Positions 57,115 through 64,000 of a stretch of DNA of 64,000 nucleotides are shown here, in pieces. The stretch is from NCBI RefSeq assembly GCF_015751785.1, contig NZ_JADOTY010000001.1, forward strand, positions 372,001 through 436,000, in the 5' to 3' direction. The notes below the pieces were generated by a model, which worked only from the letters and a program-made list of their open reading frames with translations, ran no database searches and was not told the origin of the DNA. Within the stretch, counting starts at the first letter, position 1. The number at the start of each line of letters is the position of its first letter. A program made the translations under genes and the position numbers. The DNA comes from Micromonospora vinacea. GTDB lineage: Bacteria > Actinomycetota > Actinomycetes > Mycobacteriales > Micromonosporaceae.

Positions 57115-58287
57115 TCAGCCGCCGGAGTCGTCCATCTCGGCGCCCTCGGGGACCGTGTCGTCGTCCCGGCTGGCCAGCCAGCCCTCAGGCAGGAAGACCT
57201 TGCCGGGTGAGTTCGTACGCCCGCGCGGCTGCCCGAGGGCGGTCACCGGGAACGGTTCCGCCGGGTCGAGCTTGCCGAGCAGGTCGTCGAGCTGGGCCAG
57301 GCTTTCGATCATCGCCAGCGAGCGACGCAGCTCGCCGCCGACCGGGAAGCCCTTGAGATACCAGGCGACATGCTTGCGGAAGTCGGTGCAACCGTCCCGT
57401 TCACCTCGGGCCGGGTTGCGGGCGCCGGCCGAGAACTGGTCGACAAGCAGCTCGGCGTGCCGGCGCATGGTCACCGCCACCTCGCCGAGGGTGGGCAGCC
57501 GTCGCTCCGACCGACCGTTGAAGGCGGCCTCCAGGTCGGCGAAGAGCCACGGCCGGCCCAGGCAGCCGCGCCCGATGACCACGCCGTCGACGCCGGTGTG
57601 GGCAACCATGCGCAGCGCGTCGTCGGCCTCCCAGATGTCGCCGTTGCCGAGCACCGGCACGTCGAGGGCCTGCTTCAGCGTGGCGATCGCGTCCCAGTCG
57701 GCGGTGCCCGAGTAACGCTGCGACGCCGTCCGCCCGTGCAGGGCCACCGCGGCCACGCCGGCCTCCTGGGCGGCGAGCCCGGCTTCGACGTACGTCAGGT
57801 GGTCGTCGTCGATGCCCTTGCGCATCTTGACAGTGACCGGCACGCCGGACGGTGACGCGGCAGCCACCGCGGCCCGCACGAGCCGCGCGAAGAGCCGGCG
57901 CCGCCACGGTAGCGCCGCGCCGCCGCCACGCCGGGTGACCTTGGGTACGGGGCAGCCGAAGTTGAGGTCGATGTGATCGGCCAGGTTGCGCTCGACGACG
58001 ATCCGCACGGCGGCGGCGGTGATCTCCGGATCGGTGCCGTAGAGCTGGAGGCTGCGGGGCTTCTCGTCGTCGCCGAACGCGATCATGCGCAGTGTCTTCG
58101 GGTTGCGCTCGACCAGCGCCCGAGTGGTGATCATCTCGCAGACGTAGATGCCGCCGCCCTGCTCGCGGCAGAGCCGACGGAACCCGATGTTGGTGATTCC
58201 GGCCATCGGCGCGAGGACGACCGGCGGCCACACCTGGTGCTGGCCGAGAGTCAGCGGGCGCAGCGCGGGCACGGTCGAGGCAGTCAC
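57115..58287 (-). CDS. dusB: tRNA-dihydrouridine synthase
   Basis: The 390-residue FMN enzyme has VVLAPMAGITNIGFRRLCRE (FMN loop) at the N-terminus. The catalytic Cys lies in DHIDLNFGCPVPKVTRRGGG. VPVTVKMRKGIDDDH and NGDIWEADDALRMVAHTGVD, then GVVIGRGCLGRPWLF, complete the barrel. The C-terminal helical domain binds tRNA. It reduces uridine to dihydrouridine in the D loop. It is 64 bp downstream of glyS, on the same strand, so may be co-transcribed. Confidence 0.95.
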   Translation of the reverse strand: MTASTVPALRPLTLGQHQVWPPVVLAPMAGITNIGFRRLCREQGGGIYVCEMITTRALVERNPKTLRMIAFGDDEKPRSLQLYGTDPEITAAAVRIVVERNLADHIDLNFGCPVPKVTRRGGGAALPWRRRLFARLVRAAVAAASPSGVPVTVKMRKGIDDDHLTYVEAGLAAQEAGVAAVALHGRTASQRYSGTADWDAIATLKQALDVPVLGNGDIWEADDALRMVAHTGVDGVVIGRGCLGRPWLFADLEAAFNGRSERRLPTLGEVAVTMRRHAELLVDQFSAGARNPARGERDGCTDFRKHVAWYLKGFPVGGELRRSLAMIESLAQLDDLLGKLDPAEPFPVTALGQPRGRTNSPGKVFLPEGWLASRDDDTVPEGAEMDDSGG

Positions 58288-58351
58288 CGGACAAGTGTAC
58301 GGGGCCCCGACCGGCGCTTATCGCGTCGGCCGAGGCCCCGTGCGCAGAGTC

Positions 58352-59731
58352 TCAGCAGCCGGGGAGACGCTCGATCAGGTAGCGCTCGACCTGGTCCAGG
58401 GAGACGCGCTCCTGGGCCATGGTGTCCCGGTTGCGCACCGTCACCGCGTTGTCGTCCAGGGTGTCGAAGTCGACAGTCACGCAGAACGGGGTGCCGATCT
58501 CGTCCTGCCGGCGGTAGCGACGCCCGATCGCCTGCGAGTCGTCGAACTCCACCACCCAGCGCTTGCGCAGCAGCGTCGCGAGGTCCTTGGCCTTGGGCGA
58601 CAGCGCCTCGTTGCGGGACAGCGGCAGCACCGCCACCTTGACCGGGGCGAGCCGCGGGTCGAACCGCATGACGGTGCGCTTGTCCACGCCGCCCTTGGTG
58701 TTCGGCGCCTCGTCCTCGTCGTACGCCTCCAGCAGGAAGGCGAGCACCGCGCGGGTCAGACCCGCGGCCGGCTCGATGACGTACGGCATCCAGCGCTCAC
58801 TCTTGCTCTGGTCGAAGTACGACAGGTCGACGCCGGAGTGCTTGCTGTGCGTGGAGAGGTCGAAGTCGGTGCGGTTGGCGACACCCTCCAGCTCGGCGAA
58901 CTCGGTGCCGCCGAACTGGAAGCGGTACTCGATGTCGACAGTCCGCTTCGAGTAGTGCGACAACTTCTCCTTGGGGTGCTCGAAGAGCCGCAGATTGTCC
59001 GCCGAGAGGCCGAGGTCGAGGTACCAGTTCCAGCGCTCCTGGAGCCAGTACTCGTGCCACTGCTCGTCGGTGCCCGGCTCGACGAAGAACTCCATCTCCA
59101 TCTGCTCGAACTCGCGGGTCCGGAAGATGAAGTTGCCCGGGGTGATCTCGTTGCGGAACGACTTGCCGGTCTGCGCGATGCCGAACGGCGGCTTCTTACG
59201 GGCGACCGTCTCCACGTTCTTGTAGTTGACGAAGATGCCCTGCGCGGTCTCCGGGCGCAGGTAGTGCAGCCCTTCGTCGCTCTCCACCGGGCCCAGGTAG
59301 GTCTTCATCAGGCCGTTGAACATCTTCGGCTCGGTGAAGGTGCCCTTGTTGCCGCAGTTGGGGCAGTTCAGCTCCGCCAGGGAGGTCAGCGGCTTGCCGT
59401 GCTTCTCGGCGTACGCCTCTTCCAGGTGGTCCGCCCGGAACCGCTTGTGACAGAACTGGCACTCGGTGAGCGGGTCGACGAACTCGGCGATGTGACCGGA
59501 CGCCTCCCACACCTTGCGGGCCAGGATCACCGCGGAGTCCAGGCCGACGACGTCGTCGCGCTGCTGGACCATGTTCTTCCACCACTGCCGGCGGACGTTC
59601 TCCTTGAGCTCCACGCCGAGCGGACCGTAGTCCCACGCCGATCGGGTGCCTCCGTAGATCTCACTGGAGGGGAAGACGAAGCCTCGGCGCTTGGCGAGGC
59701 TGACGACGGCGTCGATACGGTCGGCTGGCAT
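58352..59731 (-). CDS. glyS: Glycyl-tRNA synthetase, alpha-2 type
   Basis: The 459-residue class II synthetase starts at ATG 59731 with GGAGGAAAC directly upstream. Motifs include the N-terminal [20 protein letters not shown] (glycine site), a zinc-type insertion ([12 protein letters not shown] and [10 protein letters not shown]), motif 2 [20 protein letters not shown] and motif 3 [14 protein letters not shown]. The C-terminal anticodon-binding domain is present ([19 protein letters not shown]). It is the single-chain form usual in actinobacteria. Confidence 0.97.
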   Translation of the reverse strand: MPADRIDAVVSLAKRRGFVFPSSEIYGGTRSAWDYGPLGVELKENVRRQWWKNMVQQRDDVVGLDSAVILARKVWEASGHIAEFVDPLTECQFCHKRFRADHLEEAYAEKHGKPLTSLAELNCPNCGNKGTFTEPKMFNGLMKTYLGPVESDEGLHYLRPETAQGIFVNYKNVETVARKKPPFGIAQTGKSFRNEITPGNFIFRTREFEQMEMEFFVEPGTDEQWHEYWLQERWNWYLDLGLSADNLRLFEHPKEKLSHYSKRTVDIEYRFQFGGTEFAELEGVANRTDFDLSTHSKHSGVDLSYFDQSKSERWMPYVIEPAAGLTRAVLAFLLEAYDEDEAPNTKGGVDKRTVMRFDPRLAPVKVAVLPLSRNEALSPKAKDLATLLRKRWVVEFDDSQAIGRRYRRQDEIGTPFCVTVDFDTLDDNAVTVRNRDTMAQERVSLDQVERYLIERLPGC

Positions 59732-59843
59732 GTTTCCTCCTACGCCGGCTGGCGGTCGGCGGGGGCGAGATGGATGGAACGGTCGGTTCGGGACAACGGT
59801 ACGACCACCGTCCCCCCGAGCCCAGCAGAATACCGGTGGCGGG

Positions 59844-60323
59844 TCAGTTGACCTCGCAGACCTCCACGCCCCCGGTCTGCCCGTCCTGGCCGAGGCTGAC
59901 CTGCTGCCGCTCCCGGTCACCGCCGTCGAGGGTCACGTCGACCGGCACGGTCAGGTAGGTCTGGTCCACCTCGCCCACCCGGAACGCGGTCACCTGCGGT
60001 TCGGCGGCGGCGCGTCGCTCGAACTCCGGTCGGGACTCACGCCGCTGCGCGTCGTCGCACAGCTGGTCGTACGCCCGCCCGTAGTTCCGCTCGACCAGCG
60101 CCTGGTAGTAGTCGCTGGTGACGGTGTGGGCCTGTTCCCGGATCGCCTGGACTCCGCTGACGGCCAGGCCGACGACGGCGGTGCCACCCCCGCCGCAGCA
60201 GAGCACCACGGCGAGCGCGCCGACGCCGAGGCCGATCCAGAGCCGGTTCCGGCGGCCCTCGGTGGGCGGCGCGGCGAACGGCGGAGCCACCCCGGGACCG
60301 GGTGGCGGGGCGGGTGCGGTCAT
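59844..60323 (-). CDS. Membrane-anchored hypothetical protein, DUF4878-like
   Basis: The 159-residue protein has a Pro/Ala-rich cytoplasmic N-terminus and one membrane span (about 29-55, [20 protein letters not shown]). An extracytoplasmic domain follows, starting [20 protein letters not shown], then LCDDAQR. This SDYYxALxxxxYxxAYxxLC pattern is typical of NTF2-like DUF4878 domains. Its role is unknown, possibly lipid or ligand binding at the envelope. Confidence 0.8.
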   Translation of the reverse strand: MTAPAPPPGPGVAPPFAAPPTEGRRNRLWIGLGVGALAVVLCCGGGGTAVVGLAVSGVQAIREQAHTVTSDYYQALVERNYGRAYDQLCDDAQRRESRPEFERRAAAEPQVTAFRVGEVDQTYLTVPVDVTLDGGDRERQQVSLGQDGQTGGVEVCEVN

Positions 60324-60347
60324 AGGAGCAGCGTAGTGTCCGGCGGC

Positions 60348-60689
60348 TCAGCGGTAAGGACCCGCAGCCCGATCACTCTCGGCGACGACCACGGCCCCGC
60401 CGGGGGCGGCGGTGGCCAGCGCCTCGTAGGCGGAGGGTTCGTCGACGGACTCCGCGAGCAACGGCACGGCGCTGACCTTGACCTCGAAGGCGCCCAGCGC
60501 CCGCCGGTACGTGCCGACCGACTCCCATTCGGTGACCAGTGACCAGTGCCGGGGGTCGTCGAGCGCCCGGACCAGTTGACCGCGCAGGTAGCCGGGTCGG
60601 GCGGCCAGCGCGGTGAGGGCGGCGTGCGCCCGTTCGGTGAAGCCGTCGGCGGCATCGACGTCGACCACGAACCGGTTGGTCACCAGCAC
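60348..60689 (-). CDS. Antibiotic-biosynthesis-monooxygenase-fold protein
   Basis: The 113-residue protein has the ABM ferredoxin-like fold: LVTNRFVVDVDAADGFTERA, RPGYLRGQLVRALDDPRHWS, LVTEWESVGTYRRALGAFEV. Members are quinone-forming monooxygenases or heme-degrading enzymes; without a biosynthetic cluster nearby its substrate cannot be guessed. It shares a short gap with the divergent DUF6703-like gene. Confidence 0.82.
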   Translation of the reverse strand: MLVTNRFVVDVDAADGFTERAHAALTALAARPGYLRGQLVRALDDPRHWSLVTEWESVGTYRRALGAFEVKVSAVPLLAESVDEPSAYEALATAAPGGAVVVAESDRAAGPYR

Positions 60690-60718
60690 CGGGGGTTCCT
60701 CCTCGTAGAGTCTGTGGG

Positions 60719-60976
60719 ATGCAGCGTACGCAGCGCCCTCTGCTCGCCCGGTTGGCCGGGGCGAACCCGACGTCGGTGTTCCTGCTCACCCTGGTGGTGG
60801 TGCTGGTGGCGTTCTTCACCCCCGGGGTGATCGGCGGGCTGTTGACGCTCGCGCTCGCCGGGGTCCTGATCGCCCTGTTGGCGACGACCTGGGCGGTTCA
60901 GGCGCCGCAGACCCGGCTGATCCGACTGGTGATGCTGACCCTGCTGGTGACGGTGGGCCTCGCGAAGCTCCTCTGA
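60719..60976 (+). CDS. Small membrane protein, DUF6703-like
   Basis: The 85-residue protein has a basic N-terminus (MQRTQRPLLARLAGANPTSV) and two hydrophobic helices (FLLTLVVVLVAFFTPGVIGG and LLTLALAGVLIALLATTWAV) plus a third weak one. It is conserved in actinobacteria but of unknown function. It precedes the zinc operon by about 55 bp but has its own context. Confidence 0.78.
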   Translation: MQRTQRPLLARLAGANPTSVFLLTLVVVLVAFFTPGVIGGLLTLALAGVLIALLATTWAVQAPQTRLIRLVMLTLLVTVGLAKLL

Positions 60977-60994
60977 CATGCAATCATGCGTTTT

Positions 60995-61015
60995 TGACAA
61001 TCATTATCGTTGCCA
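60995..61015. promoter_or_regulatory. Zur box of the zinc uptake operon
   Basis: CAATCATTATCGTTG is the core of a 21-bp near-palindrome beginning TGA at 60995 and ending CCA at 61015. It resembles the actinobacterial Zur site (core AATGATTATCATT). It lies 16 bp before the start codon at 61031, well placed to block transcription when zinc is sufficient. Confidence 0.78.
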
Positions 61016-61030
61016 CGGACAGTTGATGAC

Positions 61031-61975
61031 ATGACCAACCGCGCCACGTACCGTGTCCTGGCCGCCACGACCGCACTCCTCGCCCTGGGCGCCGGGGCCG
61101 GCTGCTCCACCGGAGGCGCCGCCGGCGCCGACCCTCAGCGAGTCGACGTGGTGGCCGCGTTCTACCCCCTCCAGTTCCTGGCCGAACGGATCGGCGGCGA
61201 CGCGGTCCGGGTGACCAACCTGGCCAAGCCCGGCGCCGAGCCGCACGACCTGGAACTCAACCCGAGCCAGGTCGGTCAGGTCAGCGACGCGGAGCTGATC
61301 GTCTACCTCAAGGGGTTCCAGCCGGCGGTGGACGACGCAGTGGCCCAGAACGGCGGCGACCGGGCGTTCGACGTGACCACCGTGCAGCCGCTGTTGGACG
61401 CGTCGGCCGGCGGGCACGACCACGAGGGCGAGGAGGGGCACGCCGAGGAGAGCGGCGGCAAGGACCCGCACGTCTGGCTCGACCCGAGCCGGCTGGCCGG
61501 CATCGGCGACCAGCTCGCCCAGCGGCTCGGCAAGGCCGACCCGGACCACGCCGCGGACTACACCGCCCGGGCGACCGCCCTGCGCGCCGACCTGACGACC
61601 CTTGACGGCGAGTTCAAGAACGGTCTGGCGACCTGCCAGCGGCGGGAGATCGTGACCAGCCACGCCGCGTTCGGCTACCTCGCCGACCGGTACCAGCTCG
61701 ACCAGGTCGGCATCACCGGGCTGAGCCCGGACGTCGAGCCCTCGCCGCAGCGCCTCGCGCACGTGATCGAGGAGGCGAAGGAGCACCAGGCCAGCACGAT
61801 CTTCTTCGAGACCCTGGTCAGCCCGAAGGTGGCCGAGACCATCGCCGGTCAGGTCGGCGCGAAGACCGCAGTGCTCGACCCGATCGAAGGGCTCGCCGCC
61901 GGCAGCAACGGGGACTACCTTTCGGTGATGCGCACCAACCTGCGGACCCTGCAGACGGCCTTGAGCTGCTCGTGA
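61031..61975 (+). CDS. znuA: Zinc ABC transporter substrate-binding lipoprotein (ZnuA-like)
   Basis: The 314-residue protein has a lipobox GAGC near residue 25. The cluster-9 binding fold is clear: VDVVAAFYPLQFLAERIGGD, LAKPGAEPHDLELNPSQVGQ (first metal His) and DPHVWLDPSRLAGIGDQLA. SHAAFGYLADRYQLDQVGIT supplies the next His and TIFFETLVSPKVAETIAGQ the next region. A His/Glu/Asp-rich loop (GGHDHEGEEGHAEES) before DPHVW is typical for zinc rather than manganese. The Zur box agrees. It passes zinc to the ZnuBC importer encoded downstream. Confidence 0.93.
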   Translation: MTNRATYRVLAATTALLALGAGAGCSTGGAAGADPQRVDVVAAFYPLQFLAERIGGDAVRVTNLAKPGAEPHDLELNPSQVGQVSDAELIVYLKGFQPAVDDAVAQNGGDRAFDVTTVQPLLDASAGGHDHEGEEGHAEESGGKDPHVWLDPSRLAGIGDQLAQRLGKADPDHAADYTARATALRADLTTLDGEFKNGLATCQRREIVTSHAAFGYLADRYQLDQVGITGLSPDVEPSPQRLAHVIEEAKEHQASTIFFETLVSPKVAETIAGQVGAKTAVLDPIEGLAAGSNGDYLSVMRTNLRTLQTALSCS

Positions 61976-62733
61976 CCTCACCTGTCATCACCGTCGAGCA
62001 CGGGGTGGTCGGCTACGACGGCCGCCCCGTGCTCCGGGACATCTCGCTCACCGTCACCGCCGGCGAGGTGGTCGCGATCCTCGGCGCCAACGGCTCCGGC
62101 AAGTCCACCCTGATCCGCGCCGTGCTCGGGCTGGTGCCGATCAGCGCCGGCTCGGTCACCCTCTTCGACCGGCCGTTGCGCCGTTTCCGGCAGTGGGCGC
62201 GCATCGGGTACGTCCCGCAGCGCCTGGGCGCCGGCGGCGGCGTGCCGGCCACCGTCCGCGAGGTGGTGGCCTCCGGCCGGCTGGCCCGTCGGGGGGTGCT
62301 GCGTCCGCCCGGTCGGGCCGACCGGTCCGCCGTCGACGACGCGCTGCGCGCCGTCGGGCTCGCCGACCGGGCCGGTGACCCGGTGTCCACGCTCTCCGGC
62401 GGCCAGCAGCAGCGCACCCTGATCGCCCGCGCCCTGGCCGGCCAGCCCGAACTGCTGGTCCTCGACGAGCCCACCGCCGGGGTGGACGCGGCCAGCCAGG
62501 AGGCGTTCGCCGGCGCGCTGCGCGACTTCGTCGCCGACGGCGGAACGGTGCTGCTGGTCGCCCACGAACTGGGCCCGCTGCGACCGGTGATCAGCCGGGC
62601 TGTCGTCGTCCACGAGGGTCGCATCGCGCACGACGGCGCGGTGCCGGACCCGGCCGGCCATCACGCGGAGCCCGACCACGACCACGTGCACCCGCACTGC
62701 TACGACGAGCCCGCCGGGCTGTGGAGCAACTGA
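61972..62733 (+). CDS. znuC: Zinc ABC transporter ATPase (ZnuC-like)
   Basis: The 253-residue protein begins at GTG 61972, overlapping the znuA stop. It has Walker A GANGSGKST, Q-loop YVPQRL, signature LSGGQQQRTLIARAL and Walker B LLVLDEPTAGVD. The C-terminal tail (HHAEPDHDHVHPHC) is His-rich and may bind zinc, a possible local sensor. It powers zinc uptake. Confidence 0.94.
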   Translation: MTSPVITVEHGVVGYDGRPVLRDISLTVTAGEVVAILGANGSGKSTLIRAVLGLVPISAGSVTLFDRPLRRFRQWARIGYVPQRLGAGGGVPATVREVVASGRLARRGVLRPPGRADRSAVDDALRAVGLADRAGDPVSTLSGGQQQRTLIARALAGQPELLVLDEPTAGVDAASQEAFAGALRDFVADGGTVLLVAHELGPLRPVISRAVVVHEGRIAHDGAVPDPAGHHAEPDHDHVHPHCYDEPAGLWSN

Positions 62734-62736
62734 CAG

Positions 62737-63603
62737 ATGGAACTCTTCCAGTACCCCTACATGCAGCGCGCCCTGATCGGCGCGCTGGTGATCGGCCTGG
62801 CCGCGCCGGCGCTCGGCATCTACCTGGTGCAGCGCCGGCTGGCGTTGATCGGCGACGGGGTGGGGCACGTGGCGCTGACCGGTGTCGGGGCGGGGCTGCT
62901 GCTCAACCGCTCGCCGGTGCTGGTCGCGGTGATCGCCGCCACCCTCGGCGCGATCGCCATCGAGGTCGTCCGTGCCCGTGGGCGTACCTCCGGTGACCTG
63001 GCCCTGGCCCTGCTCTTCTACGGCGGCATCGCCGGTGGCGTACTCCTGGTCGGCCTCTCCGACGCGACCAGCGCGAACCTCAACGCCTACCTGTTCGGGT
63101 CGCTGACCACCATCTCGCCCGCCGACCTGACCACCATCGCGGTGCTCGGCGCGGCGATCCTGGTCACGATGATCGCGTTGCGGCCGGCGCTCTTCGCAGT
63201 CAGCCACGACGAGGAGTACGCCCGGGTCTCCGGCCTGCCGGTCCGCACCCTGAACCTGCTGATCGCGGTCGCCACCGCGGTCACCGTGACCATCGCCATG
63301 CGGGCCGTCGGAGTGCTGCTGATCAGCGCGTTGATGGTGGTGCCGGTCGCCACCGCCCAGCAGGTCACCCGGGGCTTCCGCAGCACGATGGCCGCCGCCA
63401 TGGCGCTCGGGCTCTTCGCCGCCGGCTCGGGTGTCTGGGTGGCGGCCACGGCGGACACCGCGCCGGGCGCCTCGGTGGTGCTGGTGGCGATCGCCTCGTT
63501 CCTGGTGGTGGCCGTGACCGGGGCGGTCTGGCGGGTCGTACGCCGCCGGACGACGCCGACCGCCGCGCCGGCACCGGAACCGCACGAGGTCGTGCTGAGC
63601 TGA
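62737..63603 (+). CDS. znuB: Zinc ABC transporter permease (ZnuB-like)
   Basis: The 288-residue ABC-3 family permease has about nine helices, starting PYMQRALIGALVIGLAAPAL. Conserved segments are RRLALIGDGVGHVALTGVGA, DEEYARVSGLPVRTLNLLIA (coupling loop) and RAVGVLLISALMVVPVATAQ. It forms the zinc channel with the ATPase encoded 3 bp upstream. Its C-terminus ends in a short basic-acidic cytoplasmic tail. Confidence 0.94.
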   Translation: MELFQYPYMQRALIGALVIGLAAPALGIYLVQRRLALIGDGVGHVALTGVGAGLLLNRSPVLVAVIAATLGAIAIEVVRARGRTSGDLALALLFYGGIAGGVLLVGLSDATSANLNAYLFGSLTTISPADLTTIAVLGAAILVTMIALRPALFAVSHDEEYARVSGLPVRTLNLLIAVATAVTVTIAMRAVGVLLISALMVVPVATAQQVTRGFRSTMAAAMALGLFAAGSGVWVAATADTAPGASVVLVAIASFLVVAVTGAVWRVVRRRTTPTAAPAPEPHEVVLS

Positions 63604-63646
63604 GCCTGATCAGCGGGACGTCGGTGGTATTGGTTACCGTTGCGGA

Positions 63647-63946
63647 ATGACCAGCGCGACAGGCTACGACGGGTTCGACGGGGCCAGCGAGTTGCTCCGC
63701 GCCCTGTCCGCGCCCATCCGGCTGGCGATCGTCAGTGAGCTGGCCGGCGGCGAGCGGTGCGTGCACGAGTTGGTGGAGAAGCTCGGCGCGGCGCAACCAC
63801 TGGTCTCCCAGCACCTGCGGGTGCTGCGCGGGGCGGGCGTGGTGCGCGGCTCCCGTCGAGGCCGGGAGATCGCCTACAGCCTGGTCGACGAGCACGTCGC
63901 GCACATCGTGGCGGACGCGGTCAGTCACGCCGGGGAGGGATCATGA
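63647..63946 (+). CDS. ArsR/SmtB-family metal-responsive regulator
   Basis: The 99-residue protein has the winged-helix core LLRALSAPIRLAIVSELAGG, CVHELVEKLGAAQPLVSQHL, RVLRGAGVVRGSRRGREIAY, SLVDEHVAHIVADAV. The DEHVAHIV segment near the C-terminus supplies the Asp/His ligands of alpha-5-type zinc sites (D-H, H). It lies between znuB and the Fur/Zur gene and overlaps the latter by ATGA. It probably senses zinc and adjusts the uptake or export side of zinc control. No strong ribosome site precedes ATG 63647, so it may be leaderless. Confidence 0.88.
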   Translation: MTSATGYDGFDGASELLRALSAPIRLAIVSELAGGERCVHELVEKLGAAQPLVSQHLRVLRGAGVVRGSRRGREIAYSLVDEHVAHIVADAVSHAGEGS

Positions 63947-64000
63947 GCGAGAGCAGCGCCGCGGTGCGCAACACCCGGCAGCGTTCGGCGGTAAGCGCGC
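63943..64000 (+). CDS. zur: Fur-family regulator, probable Zur (5' end only)
   Basis: The first 19 codons of a gene run off the window. The start MSESSAAVRNTRQRSAVSA matches the RxTRQR N-terminus of Fur/Zur proteins. GGGGAGGGA precedes the ATG, which overlaps the ArsR stop. Its position after the zinc importer suggests it is the zinc repressor that binds the box at 60995. Confidence 0.7.
   Translation, partial: MSESSAAVRNTRQRSAVSA

Overview
The window is high-GC actinobacterial chromosome, most likely Micromonospora or a close relative in the Micromonosporaceae. This rests on codon bias toward G/C third positions, frequent GTG starts with stop/start overlaps, helix-turn-helix/DUF5753 regulators paired with DUF397 proteins, secreted enzymes with ricin-type lectin tails, an IdeR-type iron box and a Zur box. 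The assignment is inference from gene content; no marker gene such as 16S rRNA is present.

Layout. 0.3-3.1 kb: a three-gene unit (small membrane protein, sigma-70-family factor, PAS/EAL cyclic-di-GMP protein). 3.2-6.7 kb: a decayed mobile-element zone ending at a tRNA(CAU) gene. It holds three copies of an integrase 3' end, a partial tRNA duplication (att scar), a broken regulator with its DUF397 partner, an orphan SUKH-like immunity gene and one cargo gene. 6.8-10.4 kb: a flavin oxidoreductase, an MMPL transporter and tRNA-Asn. 11-18 kb and 27-33.4 kb: two halves of what looks like a sugar or cyclitol catabolic system. One half has a TIM-barrel isomerase, a ThuA/DUF1080 lectin protein and a PQQ-type sugar dehydrogenase. 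The other is a ROK regulator - ABC ATPase - permease - binding protein - Gfo/Idh dehydrogenase operon. Between them (18.3-26.5 kb) lies a tightly coupled eight-gene ebo-type operon in which an inositol-phosphate synthase occupies the place of the usual EboD sugar-phosphate cyclase, together with a polyprenyl diphosphate synthase and the UbiA-like EboC.

33.6-40.2 kb: a YihY/BrkB membrane protein and a DrrA/DrrB-like exporter. The exporter ATPase is separated from its two permeases by a 2.6-kb insertion bracketed by duplicated promoter segments and palindromic repeats. 40.3-43.7 kb: a TAXI-type TRAP transporter pair. 43.7-50 kb: dnaG, dgt, an LtrA-like membrane protein, an iron-regulated siderophore-interacting protein and a VOC protein. 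50-56.7 kb: a roadblock protein, pyruvate phosphate dikinase, a GH20 hexosaminidase and a secreted C39-like peptidase. 56.7-57.0 kb: a striking GAGCC/GAGGCC satellite held inside a 32-bp inverted repeat. 57.1-61 kb: dus, glyS and small proteins. 61-64 kb: a zinc ABC uptake operon with a Zur box, followed by an ArsR-type regulator and the first codons of a Fur/Zur gene cut by the window end.

Several palindromic elements recur between genes. One family, with arms like TGATCGACTCGG, has three copies (36.6, 39.1 and 55.6 kb). Other intergenic inverted repeats have the same architecture with different arm sequences.
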